Below, piece by piece: positions 9,372-18,123 of a stretch of DNA of 64,000 nt; the first letter of the stretch is position 1; the number at the start of each line of letters is the position of its first letter. Origin of the DNA: Paraburkholderia franconis (GTDB lineage: Bacteria; Pseudomonadota; Gammaproteobacteria; Burkholderiales; Burkholderiaceae); contig NZ_WHNP01000005.1 in assembly GCF_009362735.1 (NCBI RefSeq), positions 270,378 through 334,377 of the forward strand, given 5' to 3'. The position numbers and the translations under genes are program-made. The notes beneath the pieces were generated by a model. The model searched no databases and was not told the DNA's origin. It was given only the letters and a program-made list of their open reading frames with translations.

Positions 9372-9680
9372 ATGAAGTACCCGATCTCTCTGCTTTTTGC
9401 AGTCGCAGTGGCCATCTGCACACCCGTGTCGGCTTCTGCCCAGGCGAACGTTGGTGTCTATCACGGTCTCGGGGTGCCGGGGCCAGTGGCTACGCCTCCA
9501 CCGTCGGTCATCTACCAGCCCTCCTATGGCCCTCCCGGCACCTACGGACCGCCGGGTACCTATCAGTCGGCGCCACCACCCGTCATCTATCAGGCGCCGC
9601 CCGTCTATGGCTATGGCCAGTGGCATGGCAATGGCTGGCACAGAGGCCGCGAACATCATGGGCAGTGGGATGACGACTGA
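9372..9680 (+). CDS. Small secreted Pro/Gly/Tyr-rich protein
   Basis: 102 aa from ATG 9372, preceded by AGGAAG at a suitable distance. A clear Sec signal peptide (ISLLFAVAVAICTPVSASA) gives a mature protein of about 80 residues made of PPG, YQ and GYG motifs with a His/Trp-rich tail (WHGNGWHRGREHH). The composition suggests an unstructured periplasmic or surface protein, possibly metal-binding through histidines. No family recognised. Confidence 0.75.
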   Translation: MKYPISLLFAVAVAICTPVSASAQANVGVYHGLGVPGPVATPPPSVIYQPSYGPPGTYGPPGTYQSAPPPVIYQAPPVYGYGQWHGNGWHRGREHHGQWDDD

Positions 9681-10478
9681 CAACCGGATTGATCACCGGT
9701 AGCCGCTCGCGTCGATGACGCGACGACGATCGAATGTCCTTCATACGCGCACGCGTTGATGGCGGCTGTGCCTTCGACGAACGAGCCGCGCGATCGTTGC
9801 ACGAAGTCGCCCAGCACGCGTTCGCGTAGCGGCGCGCATCAAGCGTGCCCAATTCAAGGAACGCCTGGCGCAAAGCTCTTCCTGTAGACAGGATCGCTAT
9901 GTACTTTTTGCGGATGACGAGTGCGAGTCTATTACTGAGCGACGATCGAGCCGCGCATGGACGGTATTGCGAGGTTGTGGAATCAGGACGATAAAACGGG
10001 ATATATCCTTTTGGGACACGGACCGTTCTTTGTGGTCCGGCGCACATGACTTCACGCCGAACGGAATGAATTGCGGCGCCGGGAAACTGAAACGCGCGCA
10101 GCACTGCGAGCGAAGGCCATAAAAATCGGCGGCCAACGCCTGGTCAACGCTGGCCGCCGTCATAGGCGGGTACGGAGGGCTCTCTCCGTCCGCCGCCACA
10201 GAGCAGCGAGGGTGCCGATCTGCTGATATCAGCGTACACACGATCGCGCGTAAATCCAATACGGCGAAGCTGTACGTAACAGAAGCCTATCGGACACATT
10301 AGTCATCCCGGCACTGCCGACGCCATCCGGCTCCAGGGTCCGGACATCGTCACATCGAGTATTAAAACAATATGACGTTAATAACGTTCGACACTGCCGA
10401 TAAGCCCCGACACGATGTACGCCGCCGACGCTGCTTATAGCGTGCAGCTACAGCGGTACGGCTGGAGACGATGACGGC
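9681..10478. other. Gene-poor 0.8-kb interval
   Basis: No convincing protein gene on either strand: the open frames have poor codon character and no recognisable motif. It holds a strong minus-strand terminator at 10121-10159 with structured sequence upstream, so a small RNA is possible. AT content rises near 10360-10390. Confidence 0.5.
10121..10159 (-). terminator. Rho-independent terminator (minus strand)
   Basis: Arms CGGCGGCCA (10127-10135) and TGGCCGCCG (10151-10159) form a perfect 9-bp stem. On the minus strand the stem is followed by A then five T. No protein gene ends here, so it probably terminates an unannotated minus-strand transcript beginning upstream (10160-10430). Confidence 0.6.
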
Positions 10479-10934
10479 CTATTGACCCGACGCGTGCGTC
10501 CTGAGAAACGCCACATAGCCGTTCTGCGTCTTGAGGATCTTCTCGGCGCACTCGTCGTAGTCTTCGCCCTTCGCCTTGTCCGGCCCGTACATTCCACGGC
10601 ATTGCGCAAAGAGCGTGAGCGTCGCGCCATCGCCTTTCGCGACGCGCGTCGCGGAGAACGCGGCCTTGCCTGAATCGTAGGGCACGTCGGTTTCGATTGC
10701 GACGGCGTCCGCGCGGGTCACGGGCGTGTCGGAATGCTGCTGGATATAGCGCTTCGTCACTGCCCACGCGGCATCGCACTGCGCCGGCGCGCAGTCGACC
10801 ACCGCATTGCGCTGGGCATCGGCGAGGCTGGTTTCGTTATGGATGAACTCCTGGGCCTGCTTCTCCTGCTTTTCCGGGGACGAGCAACCAGCGAGTGCAA
10901 GCGCGGCGAGCGCGAAGGCGGCGATCTTTTTCAC
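10479..10934 (-). CDS. Hypothetical lipoprotein
   Basis: 151 aa. Starts MKKIAAFALAALALAGC, a textbook lipoprotein signal with Cys17. The mature part is charged, with four Cys that could form disulphides (DCAPAQCDAAW near 48, CRGMYG near 112, DECAEK near 129). No enzyme motif is visible. It is a single gene, divergent from the histidine kinase, and likely a periplasmic or outer-membrane lipoprotein of unknown function. Confidence 0.8.
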   Translation of the reverse strand: MKKIAAFALAALALAGCSSPEKQEKQAQEFIHNETSLADAQRNAVVDCAPAQCDAAWAVTKRYIQQHSDTPVTRADAVAIETDVPYDSGKAAFSATRVAKGDGATLTLFAQCRGMYGPDKAKGEDYDECAEKILKTQNGYVAFLRTHASGQ

Positions 10935-11096
10935 GTGTAAGTCTTCTCAGGTCACATTCGAGCGCGATTATAGCCGGGCATCAAAAGTATTCGCAGAGGC
11001 TATGTATTCACATAGCCCACGTGCCGCTCCCGGTAACGGCCCGTTTCCAGCACAACCGCGCGCCCACACGGCACAGCAATTGCGACAAGGGACCAA

Positions 11097-12686
11097 TTGG
11101 GCATCCGGGAGCGACCAGACCGGCTGCGCGAAAGCGAAGGCCGGATGCGCATCGTGGCCGACGGCACCAAGGACTACGCGATCATCACGTTCGACGACGA
11201 CGGCATCATCACGAACTGGAACGCGGGCGCGGAACGGATCTTCGGATACGCGGAAGCGGAAGTGATCGGGCAGTCCGCCGACATTCTTTCGACCGAAGAA
11301 GACCGCGCCAATAACGTTGCCCAGCGCGAATTCACCGAAGCGCGTCTGCATGGACGCGCCAATGAAGAGCGTTGGCACACGCGCAAGGACGGCACGCGTT
11401 TCTTTGCGAGCGGCGTGCTGTCGCGTGTGGACGAGCCCGGCCTGAGCGGCTTTGCGAAGATCGCCCGCGATCTCGGCGAGTCCCTCGACGCGGGGACGGC
11501 CGGCCGCGGCGCGCCCGTCCAGACGGTTCGCGAAGCCAGCGAGCGAGACGCGCAACGGCGGCGCGATGAGTTTCTCGCGGTGGTCTCGCACGAACTCAAG
11601 CATCCCCTCAACCTGATCTCGGCGAGCGCGGAACTGATTGCGCGCGCACCGGAAACGCGGGAAAGCCTCAACATCTCGCGTGCAACCGATACGATCCGGC
11701 GCACCGTGATCGGCCAGGCGCAGATCATCGACGATCTGCTCGACATCTCGCGCGTGCGCACGGGCAAGCTGTCCGTGGTGCGCACGGCCGTCGACATGCG
11801 CGAGATCGTGCAGCGCGTGAGCAGCCCCGTGCAGGACGACGCGAAACACCGCGGCCTCGCGCTCAATGTCTCGATGACCGATACGCCCATCATCATTTAC
11901 GCGGATCTCACGCGCATCGAACAGATCGTCTGGAACCTGATCAGCAATGCGCTGAAGTTCACCAGTCGCGGGTCGGTGAATGTGTCGCTGAGGGTCAATG
12001 AACATGCGGAGGCGGTGCTTGGCGTGTCCGATACGGGCAGCGGCATCGAGCCCGCGCTGCTGCCGCATATCTTCGACATGTTCCAGCAGAGCCGCGACCC
12101 CACCACGCGCCGCGCCGGCCTCGGCATCGGCCTCGCGCTCGTCAGGGACCTCGTGAACCTGCATGGCGGCGCCGTGCGGGCGGAATCGGAGGGCGTCGGC
12201 AAAGGCGCGACGTTCACGGTCACGCTTCCGACGCACGGATCGCTCGCGCACGTGAACGCGCACATCGGCGGCGCGCTCCAGTCGCTGCAAGGCCTGCAGA
12301 TCCTGATGGTCGACGACGACGCGGCAACGGTGGAAACGTTCAAGCTTCTTCCGGAGAGCGAGGGCGCCGTGGTTCGGACAGCCACGAGCGGCGAAGAGGC
12401 ATTGACGATGCTCGACGGCCAGGTGCCTGACGTCGTGCTGTCCGATATCGGCATGCCGGGCATGAGCGGAGTCGAATTCGTCGGCAAGCTGCGGCAGGAA
12501 CCGTCGATGAAATCCGTGATCTGCATTGCGCTCAGCGGCTTTGGCGAGGAGGACGATGTCAGCCAGGCACAAAAAGCCGGCTTCGATGCGCACATGAAGA
12601 AACCGGTGCTGCTGGCATCGGCAAGAACGCATCGCGTCGGTCGTGCTGATGCACGCTCTATTTGCGCAGACGTGAGAAAACAGTGA
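11097..12686 (+). CDS. Hybrid PAS sensor histidine kinase with receiver domain
   Basis: 529 aa from a TTG at 11097; an ATG at 11145 (MRIVADGTK) is an alternative. Order: PAS sensor (about 17-125), HisKA with phospho-acceptor H in VSHELKHPLNL (about 165), HATPase_c with N box NLISNALKF, G1 DTGSGI and G2 GLGIGLAL, then a receiver with DDD, phospho-acceptor Asp in DVVLSDIGMPG, and KKP near the end. No membrane helix, so a cytoplasmic sensor. The last ~20 residues after KKPVLL look out of frame; one base over, the DNA reads ERIASVVLMHALF and stops near 12674, closer to a normal receiver C-terminus. A late frameshift is therefore likely, though the catalytic parts are intact. No cognate regulator is adjacent. 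Confidence 0.88.
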   Translation: MGIRERPDRLRESEGRMRIVADGTKDYAIITFDDDGIITNWNAGAERIFGYAEAEVIGQSADILSTEEDRANNVAQREFTEARLHGRANEERWHTRKDGTRFFASGVLSRVDEPGLSGFAKIARDLGESLDAGTAGRGAPVQTVREASERDAQRRRDEFLAVVSHELKHPLNLISASAELIARAPETRESLNISRATDTIRRTVIGQAQIIDDLLDISRVRTGKLSVVRTAVDMREIVQRVSSPVQDDAKHRGLALNVSMTDTPIIIYADLTRIEQIVWNLISNALKFTSRGSVNVSLRVNEHAEAVLGVSDTGSGIEPALLPHIFDMFQQSRDPTTRRAGLGIGLALVRDLVNLHGGAVRAESEGVGKGATFTVTLPTHGSLAHVNAHIGGALQSLQGLQILMVDDDAATVETFKLLPESEGAVVRTATSGEEALTMLDGQVPDVVLSDIGMPGMSGVEFVGKLRQEPSMKSVICIALSGFGEEDDVSQAQKAGFDAHMKKPVLLASARTHRVGRADARSICADVRKQ

Positions 12687-12810
12687 GCAGATCTTCCAGC
12701 GCGACGGTATAGCCGGCCTTGTCAATCTGGATCAGCTCGCGTTCCGGAGTGCGGCTGTCGCTCGCGCCGTTGATGTAGAAGTACGTTTGTCGCAAGCTTT
12801 CCCGGAGACA
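12658..12810 (-). pseudogene. Possible 3' remnant of an unknown gene
   Basis: The minus strand encodes a coherent stretch (QTYFYINGASDSRTPERE, then IDKAGYTVALEDLLTVF) ending RLRK-stop at 12658. Upstream, the same frame becomes Ser/Cys/Arg-rich and unconvincing, being antisense to the recombinase-like gene. It may be the 3' end of a gene whose 5' part is lost. No family recognised. Confidence 0.25.
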
Positions 12811-12835
12811 ACACTTCCGCGTCGCGATCGACGAC

Positions 12836-13315
12836 GTGCCGCAGTACTTTCCCGCAGCAGACCGGCCACAACTGAATGTTCTGCTTAGACGCATCGCTCG
12901 CGATGACTTGCTCGTGGTACTGAAGCTCTCCGCGCTCGGATGCAGTGCACGAGATGTACTCGCGACATTGACGCAATGCCGCAGCGCGCAGGTGTCCGTG
13001 CGATGCGTCGAGCTCGGCAGCGCGGATCTGACGGGCCACCCCGAGCCGCAAGCTGTCAGAACGCTGCGCGCCGTCGTGCAAATGGAGATCGCGACGAGAT
13101 GCCAGCGAGGCAGGAAGAGCCTGCAATGCGCACAGGAAAGCGGACGGCATACTGGCCGCCCCGCGTCGCTCTCGCGCACCGACAGGGCACGCGTCATGCG
13201 CTCGCTCGACAAAGGGCTGTCCGTCAGCGAGGTCGCGCGCAAGTTCAGCACCTCGCGTCAAACCATCATGCGCATACGCGACGCGTCTTCCGCGCCGGCA
13301 ACCGCGCAGCGCTGA
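12836..13315 (+). CDS. Degenerate serine-recombinase (resolvase)-like protein with HTH
   Basis: 159 aa from GTG 12836. It aligns by eye to the middle and end of resolvase/invertase proteins: RPQLNVLLRR, then LLVVLKLSALGCSARDVL where active enzymes have KLDRLGRS, and a C-terminal Hin-type HTH (GRPASLSRTDRARVM ... VSEVARKFSTSRQTI). The N-terminal strand with the nucleophilic serine is missing (the frame has a stop at 12776), and two conserved arginines are replaced (Ala, Cys). It should be recombination-dead, either a pseudogene or a DNA-binding derivative. Its stop lies 1 nt from the converging TAXI gene's stop. Confidence 0.55.
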   Translation: MPQYFPAADRPQLNVLLRRIARDDLLVVLKLSALGCSARDVLATLTQCRSAQVSVRCVELGSADLTGHPEPQAVRTLRAVVQMEIATRCQRGRKSLQCAQESGRHTGRPASLSRTDRARVMRSLDKGLSVSEVARKFSTSRQTIMRIRDASSAPATAQR

Positions 13316-13316
13316 A

Positions 13317-14663
13317 CTACTGCTCGTTGAGCTTCGCTGCCGCCATCGCAATGCGTTGACGCACGACGCTGATGGCCTGCTTGAGCGCATAGACGTCGTG
13401 CAGATAGCGTGTCGGCACGCGTATCTGGCTTGCCTGCGCGTCGATGTTCTCGATTTCCTGGCGCCATTGGGCAATGAGATCATTCGACGGCTGCGCCGTT
13501 TTCCATATTTCGTCTTCCAGCGATTTGAGCTCGCGATACCAGACGATAAAGCGGTTCTTTATCCGCGTCTCGACCATTCGCGGCAAGGCTTGCACGACGC
13601 CGATGAGCACCGCCATGAACGGCAACAGAATAAGCAGGCGTCTTTCGATAAAGCTTGCCAGCCAGAATGGAAGATAGCGCTGAAGAAAGGGACGCCCCGA
13701 TTTGAAATAACGCTCGCTTTCACTGGAAAGAGGAAACTCGTCGGTATTCAGATTGGGAAACGCGCCGAGCGGCGTGAAGTAGTCTTCGCCCGCGTGAACG
13801 GTCTTCGCGGCATCCAGCAGCAGATAAACGAGTGCCGGATGCAACGTGTCCTTTGCGACGAGCAGCGCCGTCGCAGCCAGCAATGTGACATCGTTCTGCG
13901 GGCGGTCATTCACGATGCTGGTCGACCCGCGCGGAAACGTCACCTTCGAAAGCGACGGGAACTTCTGCACCAGTGCGTCCGCCTGGGCAAAACTCATCAG
14001 TTTCAGGTCGCTGTTCAACAGCGTTTGCTGCATCGGCGCATCCGGTCTGCCGATAAAAAATGCGGCATCGAGACAGCCGTCTTCAAGACAGCGATACGCC
14101 TTCTCTGCATCGGTTTCGACCAGCTGCGTATTGGCGCGATCGATCCCACTATAGCCGAGCAGCACGAGCGACACATGCAACAGCCCGCTGCCCGGCACGC
14201 CGATGCCGATCCGCTTGCCGCGCAGTTGCACGAGTCGGTTGACGACGGCGTCGCCGCGATAGAACACCCAGATCGGTTCGTACGAAACTGCCGCGATCGT
14301 CTGCAACCCGTCCGTTTCCTGCGGCGTGGTGGTGCCCGATTGAATAAAGCCCACCTCGTACTCGCTATTGGGATCTCTCAGCCGCTGATAGTTTTCGACG
14401 GAACCTGAAGAACTGCGTATATCGAGCGTGACGCCGTCGCGTTTGAGGACGGGCGCATACCGGTCCGCAAAGCCGCGATAAATGCCTTTGTCCGCGCCTG
14501 TCGTGATGACGATTCGCGTCTGAAACGCTGGCTCGATGATCGTGAACAGCCCCCAGCCCAGCGCGGTCAGCACGACGATCGCACCGAGGATCAAAAGACG
14601 CCGGCGCCGCGGCGTGACGGGCGTCTTCTGGCTACGATAGAGCGCTGGGTTGTCCCTTCGCAT
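13317..14663 (-). CDS. TAXI-family TRAP transporter solute-binding-like protein, membrane anchored
   Basis: 448 aa. An N-terminal membrane helix (about 22-46) leads into a periplasmic binding domain starting IVITTGADKGIYRGFADRY, the TAXI-family opening, with GSVENYQRL and IGIGVPGSG further on. Unlike free TAXI proteins it has a second membrane helix near 340-361 and a coiled, charged tail of about 85 residues. It starts 15 nt after the ppk2 stop with a recognisable SD (CAGGGA), so the two are probably co-transcribed. No TRAP permease (4TM/12TM) is adjacent, so it may be a sensor or an orphan binding protein. Confidence 0.8.
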   Translation of the reverse strand: MRRDNPALYRSQKTPVTPRRRRLLILGAIVVLTALGWGLFTIIEPAFQTRIVITTGADKGIYRGFADRYAPVLKRDGVTLDIRSSSGSVENYQRLRDPNSEYEVGFIQSGTTTPQETDGLQTIAAVSYEPIWVFYRGDAVVNRLVQLRGKRIGIGVPGSGLLHVSLVLLGYSGIDRANTQLVETDAEKAYRCLEDGCLDAAFFIGRPDAPMQQTLLNSDLKLMSFAQADALVQKFPSLSKVTFPRGSTSIVNDRPQNDVTLLAATALLVAKDTLHPALVYLLLDAAKTVHAGEDYFTPLGAFPNLNTDEFPLSSESERYFKSGRPFLQRYLPFWLASFIERRLLILLPFMAVLIGVVQALPRMVETRIKNRFIVWYRELKSLEDEIWKTAQPSNDLIAQWRQEIENIDAQASQIRVPTRYLHDVYALKQAISVVRQRIAMAAAKLNEQ

Positions 14664-14678
14664 CGTCCCTGCTGGGTT

Positions 14679-15545
14679 TCAGTACTTTTCGGGAACGTAT
14701 CGAAGTGGCCGGTTCGTTTCCCGATAACCTTCGGGCTTTTGCCGCTTCGGCAGCTTCACTTTCTCGCGCGGCATCGTCTTGTACGGAATGCTGTTCAGCA
14801 GATGCGTGATCAGGTTCAGGCGCGCGCGTTTCTTGTCGTCCGAGCGCACGACGTGCCAGGGCGCCTGCTCGGTATCGGTGGCGGCGAACATGTCGTCCCG
14901 CGCGCGCGAATAGTCATACCAGCGGCTATATGAGCGCAAATCCATCGGCGTGAGTTTCCATGTCTTCCGCTCGTCGGTAATACGCGCCTGGAGCCGTCGC
15001 GTCTGTTCTTCCTCGCTGACTTCTAGCCAGTACTTCAGAAGAATGATGCCCGAGCCGATGATTGCGTTCTCGATGAGCGGCACCGCCTTGAAGAAGTGCT
15101 CCACCTGCTCTTCCGTGCAAAAGCCCATTACGCGCTCGACGCCTGCGCGGTTGTACCAGCTTCGATCGAAAAGAACGATCTCGCCGGCAGCAGGCAAATG
15201 CGGAACGTAGCGCTGGATATACATTTGCGTCTTCTCCCGGTCGGTCGGCGCGGGCAGCGCGATGACCCGGAAAACTCGCGGACTGACGCGCTCGGTGATC
15301 GCCTTGATCGTTCCGCCCTTGCCTGCACTGTCGCGCCCTTCGAAGATCACGCACACTTTCGCGCCCGTTTGCACGACCCACTCCTGAAGCTTCACCAGTT
15401 CGACGTGAAGCGATGCGAGTTCTTTTTCGTATTGCTTGTTCTTCAGGCGCCCGTGCGCTGCCAGTGCTTCCAGTGCTTTTTCCGCGTGCTTGCCATTCGC
15501 GCCGTTCCTGTCATTCCTTGTCTTGTCATTCCTCATCTCAGCCAT
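14679..15545 (-). CDS. ppk2: Polyphosphate kinase 2 (PPK2)
   Basis: 288 aa from the ATG at 15545, chosen for its SD (GGGAGAG); the frame stays open further upstream but overlaps the RRM gene. Walker A is GRDSAGKGG at 70-78, followed by FDRSWYNRAGVERVMGF at 126-142, a PPK2 signature; the C-terminus (SRWYDYSRARDDMF) carries the lid region. PPK2 enzymes transfer phosphate between polyphosphate and nucleoside diphosphates or monophosphates, in the cytoplasm. It lies between an RRM protein and a TAXI-like protein on the same strand. Confidence 0.93.
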   Translation of the reverse strand: MAEMRNDKTRNDRNGANGKHAEKALEALAAHGRLKNKQYEKELASLHVELVKLQEWVVQTGAKVCVIFEGRDSAGKGGTIKAITERVSPRVFRVIALPAPTDREKTQMYIQRYVPHLPAAGEIVLFDRSWYNRAGVERVMGFCTEEQVEHFFKAVPLIENAIIGSGIILLKYWLEVSEEEQTRRLQARITDERKTWKLTPMDLRSYSRWYDYSRARDDMFAATDTEQAPWHVVRSDDKKRARLNLITHLLNSIPYKTMPREKVKLPKRQKPEGYRETNRPLRYVPEKY

Positions 15546-15703
15546 CGTTGCTCTCCCGTGACTGCCATGCAAAAAGGTTGCTGACTGGTTGTTGACGAAC
15601 GCCCCGCAATTGCCGTCGAAGCCGTTTGCACAGCCGTCCGCGAAGCAGCCGCGATGCTGCCCGCAGGAGCGGCCCTGCGCGATGCCGTGCTGCCGAAACG
15701 TCT

Positions 15704-15961
15704 TCAGGTCTCGTCGCGCCCGGGCACGACTTGCACCACCAGCGTGCGGCTTTTCCAGAACATGTTGTGCACGCGTGGCTGCAGACTCTGCAGCACGTGC
15801 GACGCTATGTCGTTGAAACCGAGCACGACGGCGGGATGTTCGCCCGTTCCCTCGACGCGCTGAATCGTATCGAAAGGCGGAAACCCGTAGTGGCAAAGAA
15901 AGGTTTTGATTTCCTCATCCGTCGTGCTGTCTTCGACATTGCCTACCCATAGTTCAGCCAT
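15704..15961 (-). CDS. Small RRM-fold RNA-binding protein
   Basis: 85 aa from the ATG at 15961, preceded by AAGGAG. The protein is a single RRM-like domain: RNP2-like ELWVGNVEDS at 3-12, helix TTDEEIKTFLCHYGFPPF, and an RNP1-like strand in HPAVVLGFND. RRM proteins are fairly rare in bacteria and usually bind single-stranded RNA, sometimes at low temperature. It is followed by ppk2 after 158 nt on the same strand. Confidence 0.75.
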   Translation of the reverse strand: MAELWVGNVEDSTTDEEIKTFLCHYGFPPFDTIQRVEGTGEHPAVVLGFNDIASHVLQSLQPRVHNMFWKSRTLVVQVVPGRDET

Positions 15962-16163
15962 AGCGATTTTCTCCTTTTGGACAGTCGGCTCATCACTTCG
16001 ACCATGCGCTGCACGACATGACACACTCAATGGTCTTATTGTGCGCTCGCGCGCGGCAAATGCCAGCGCGAAAACGCATTGCGTCCGTTCAGAAAGATGA
16101 ATCGATGCTGCGAAATGCGAAATGGCGACAGCGATCAAATCGAAAATTGCAACGCGCTATTTC

Positions 16164-16394
16164 TCAAGGCGCGGAAGCCGGCTTATCTTTCTCTTGCTGC
16201 TGAGGATCTGCTTGCTGTTGCCCGGCTTGCTTCCTTGCTTCGCGCGCCTTTTGCTCTGCCTTGCGCTGCGCGTCCTGCATCTGCTTCGTTGCGGCCGGCT
16301 GCGCGACGGCGACGGGCGCCGCAGCAAACAAAACGGCAAACGAAACGGCGGCACTTGCCGCGACTGCCCGTACAGCCAGATCGAATCGGTTCAT
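16164..16394 (-). CDS. Small exported Gln/Lys/Ala-rich protein
   Basis: 76 aa. A signal peptide (AVAASAAVSFAVLFAAAPVA) ends near AVAQ. The remaining 45 residues are almost all Gln, Ala, Lys, Glu and Arg, probably one helix. A small periplasmic protein of unknown role; no recognised family. Confidence 0.65.
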   Translation of the reverse strand: MNRFDLAVRAVAASAAVSFAVLFAAAPVAVAQPAATKQMQDAQRKAEQKAREARKQAGQQQADPQQQEKDKPASAP

Positions 16395-16431
16395 GGTCTC
16401 CTCCGCTGCCGACTTTCGTATTGAATCTATC

Positions 16432-17442
16432 TTATAGGGCGCGCATCGCCGAGTCGATATTCAATCCACCCGGCGGCAAATCCGCGCGGCTAAAGCGGAC
16501 CAGCGCGAAGGCGCGCGTCTCCGGCCTGGGACCGGGAATGCGCGCGAAGTGAAAGTCGATCTCGCGCGCGCCTTGCACGCTCTCCTTTTGGATCACGTTC
16601 ATCATGTCGATGCGAATGTGCCGGGTCTTGATGTAGACGTGCTCCGATGGCTTGCTCAGCACTTCGCACACGCCTTTGAGGTCGAGTTCGATGGTATCCG
16701 TCGGCACTCTGAGCGCCGCAAGGCTGTCCGCGTTCTCTGCAATCTGCGCCTGCACGCGCGCGAGTTCTTCCGAGGTCGCACCGTCGCCGCCGACGACGGA
16801 CCGAATACCCGTGCCCTGCCGATGCAGCAAAGCGACGCGCTCCTGCATCAGTTCGCGTCCCCGTGCGAGACGTTCCGCGCGATCGGTCGCCAGCCGGGAA
16901 AGCCCTTCCAGCGCCATCTGGTCGATCAGCCGCCGCACCAGTTCCTCGCGCAGCTCCGATTCCGTGCGTCCGCATATCCTCACGCGATGATCGCTGAAGG
17001 ACAACGTCGTTTGCACGACGTCATGGCGCAGCGTGTCGCCCTCCAGCGCGACGCCGAGCACATGACGCTCGTTCAAGGCCATCCCGAGCGTTCCGTGGAC
17101 ATCCACTGCGCCGGGGTTCTGCTCGAAAAAGGTGCGCACCGCTTCGGAGCGGCCGAACGCGCGCGCGATATCGTCCGGCGTCGCAAAGAACGCACGCAGG
17201 CAGGGATTGCTGGACCACGCAGCGGCATTGGCCTCGAGCGTGGGGGGCAGCGAGGCGATCAGCTCGTCTATGTACTGCAGCGTTGCTGCGACGGGCCGTT
17301 TCAGACGGCGCCGGAAATGGCTCGCCAGCTTCAACCGTGGATGAATGGCGAGAATGCGCCCGACCGCTTCATCGATACGCGCGGCATCGGCCACCGAAAC
17401 GTGGATTCGCTCGCGATTGAACAGCCAGCGCAATAGACCCAT
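16432..17442 (-). CDS. Conserved-looking hypothetical cytosolic protein
   Basis: 336 aa from the ATG at 17442 (MGLLRWLF), preceded by GGGAGAA; an upstream ATG at 17478 is less likely. No signal peptide or membrane helix. Largely helical, with a charged coiled segment around 195-255 (ATDRAERLARGRELMQERV). The C-terminal part has beta character (HVYIKTRHIRID). Codon use matches neighbours, so it is a real gene, but I do not recognise a family. Confidence 0.75.
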   Translation of the reverse strand: MGLLRWLFNRERIHVSVADAARIDEAVGRILAIHPRLKLASHFRRRLKRPVAATLQYIDELIASLPPTLEANAAAWSSNPCLRAFFATPDDIARAFGRSEAVRTFFEQNPGAVDVHGTLGMALNERHVLGVALEGDTLRHDVVQTTLSFSDHRVRICGRTESELREELVRRLIDQMALEGLSRLATDRAERLARGRELMQERVALLHRQGTGIRSVVGGDGATSEELARVQAQIAENADSLAALRVPTDTIELDLKGVCEVLSKPSEHVYIKTRHIRIDMMNVIQKESVQGAREIDFHFARIPGPRPETRAFALVRFSRADLPPGGLNIDSAMRAL

Positions 17443-17549
17443 TGTCGAATTCTCCCAAGGCGAGGCATCATCAAACATAGTCTACGGCGCGCGGGAATGC
17501 GCAGCGGGCGACCACGGTCAACAGTGTCATGCGGCGCGGCTTTCAGCAG

Positions 17550-17855
17550 CTACGCATCGGGAATCTGCCTGAACGCATCGAACCGCGTAAAAGGCGGCGC
17601 AAGCTCTTCGACTTCCATCCTGTCGACGAGTGCCGCGGACATGCCGTCGATCATCCAGTCGCACATCTCGCGTACCTGCTCCGGCGCGCCCTGGAGCAGC
17701 GCCTCGACTGAACCGTCCATCCGGTTGCGCACCCAGCCCGCAACACCGAGCACGGCCGCCTGTTGCACGCACGCCGCCCGGTACCCCACGCCCTGAACCG
17801 TGCCCGTCACTCTCACGAGCAGCGTCGTCACCCGGCCATCGAAATCGCCTGCCAT
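17550..17855 (-). CDS. acyP: Acylphosphatase
   Basis: 101 aa from the ATG at 17855 (MAGDFDG). It carries both catalytic residues of the family: Arg26 in GTVQGVGYRAACV and Asn44 in GWVRNRMDGSVEA. It hydrolyses carboxyl-phosphate bonds in the cytoplasm. The length is normal (about 90-100 aa). It stands alone. Confidence 0.92.
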   Translation of the reverse strand: MAGDFDGRVTTLLVRVTGTVQGVGYRAACVQQAAVLGVAGWVRNRMDGSVEALLQGAPEQVREMCDWMIDGMSAALVDRMEVEELAPPFTRFDAFRQIPDA

Positions 17856-18123
17856 CCGCGCTCTCCACCGACAAAACTGCCGCAAAAATATCGAACTCAC
17901 ATCGATGTGTCGATCGTATGTCATGTCGTTGCATTGCCGATAGACCGATTTAATTTACGTCCGAAGCGAATACGTATGACGATGCCCTTGCCTCTTCTTC
18001 TCTTTCAACGCAGGCATTGCGGCCGTCGAGCACTTCCGTGAACAGGTAGCGAATCAGTTCGATGACATCAGGCGGCAGTTGCGCCTCTTCGCTTCGAGCG
18101 CGGCCACGTAATCCGCCATTGGA

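Noticed and set aside
9897..10259. 120-aa minus-strand ORF
   Set aside because: Runs through the orphan terminator stem and has poor codon character.
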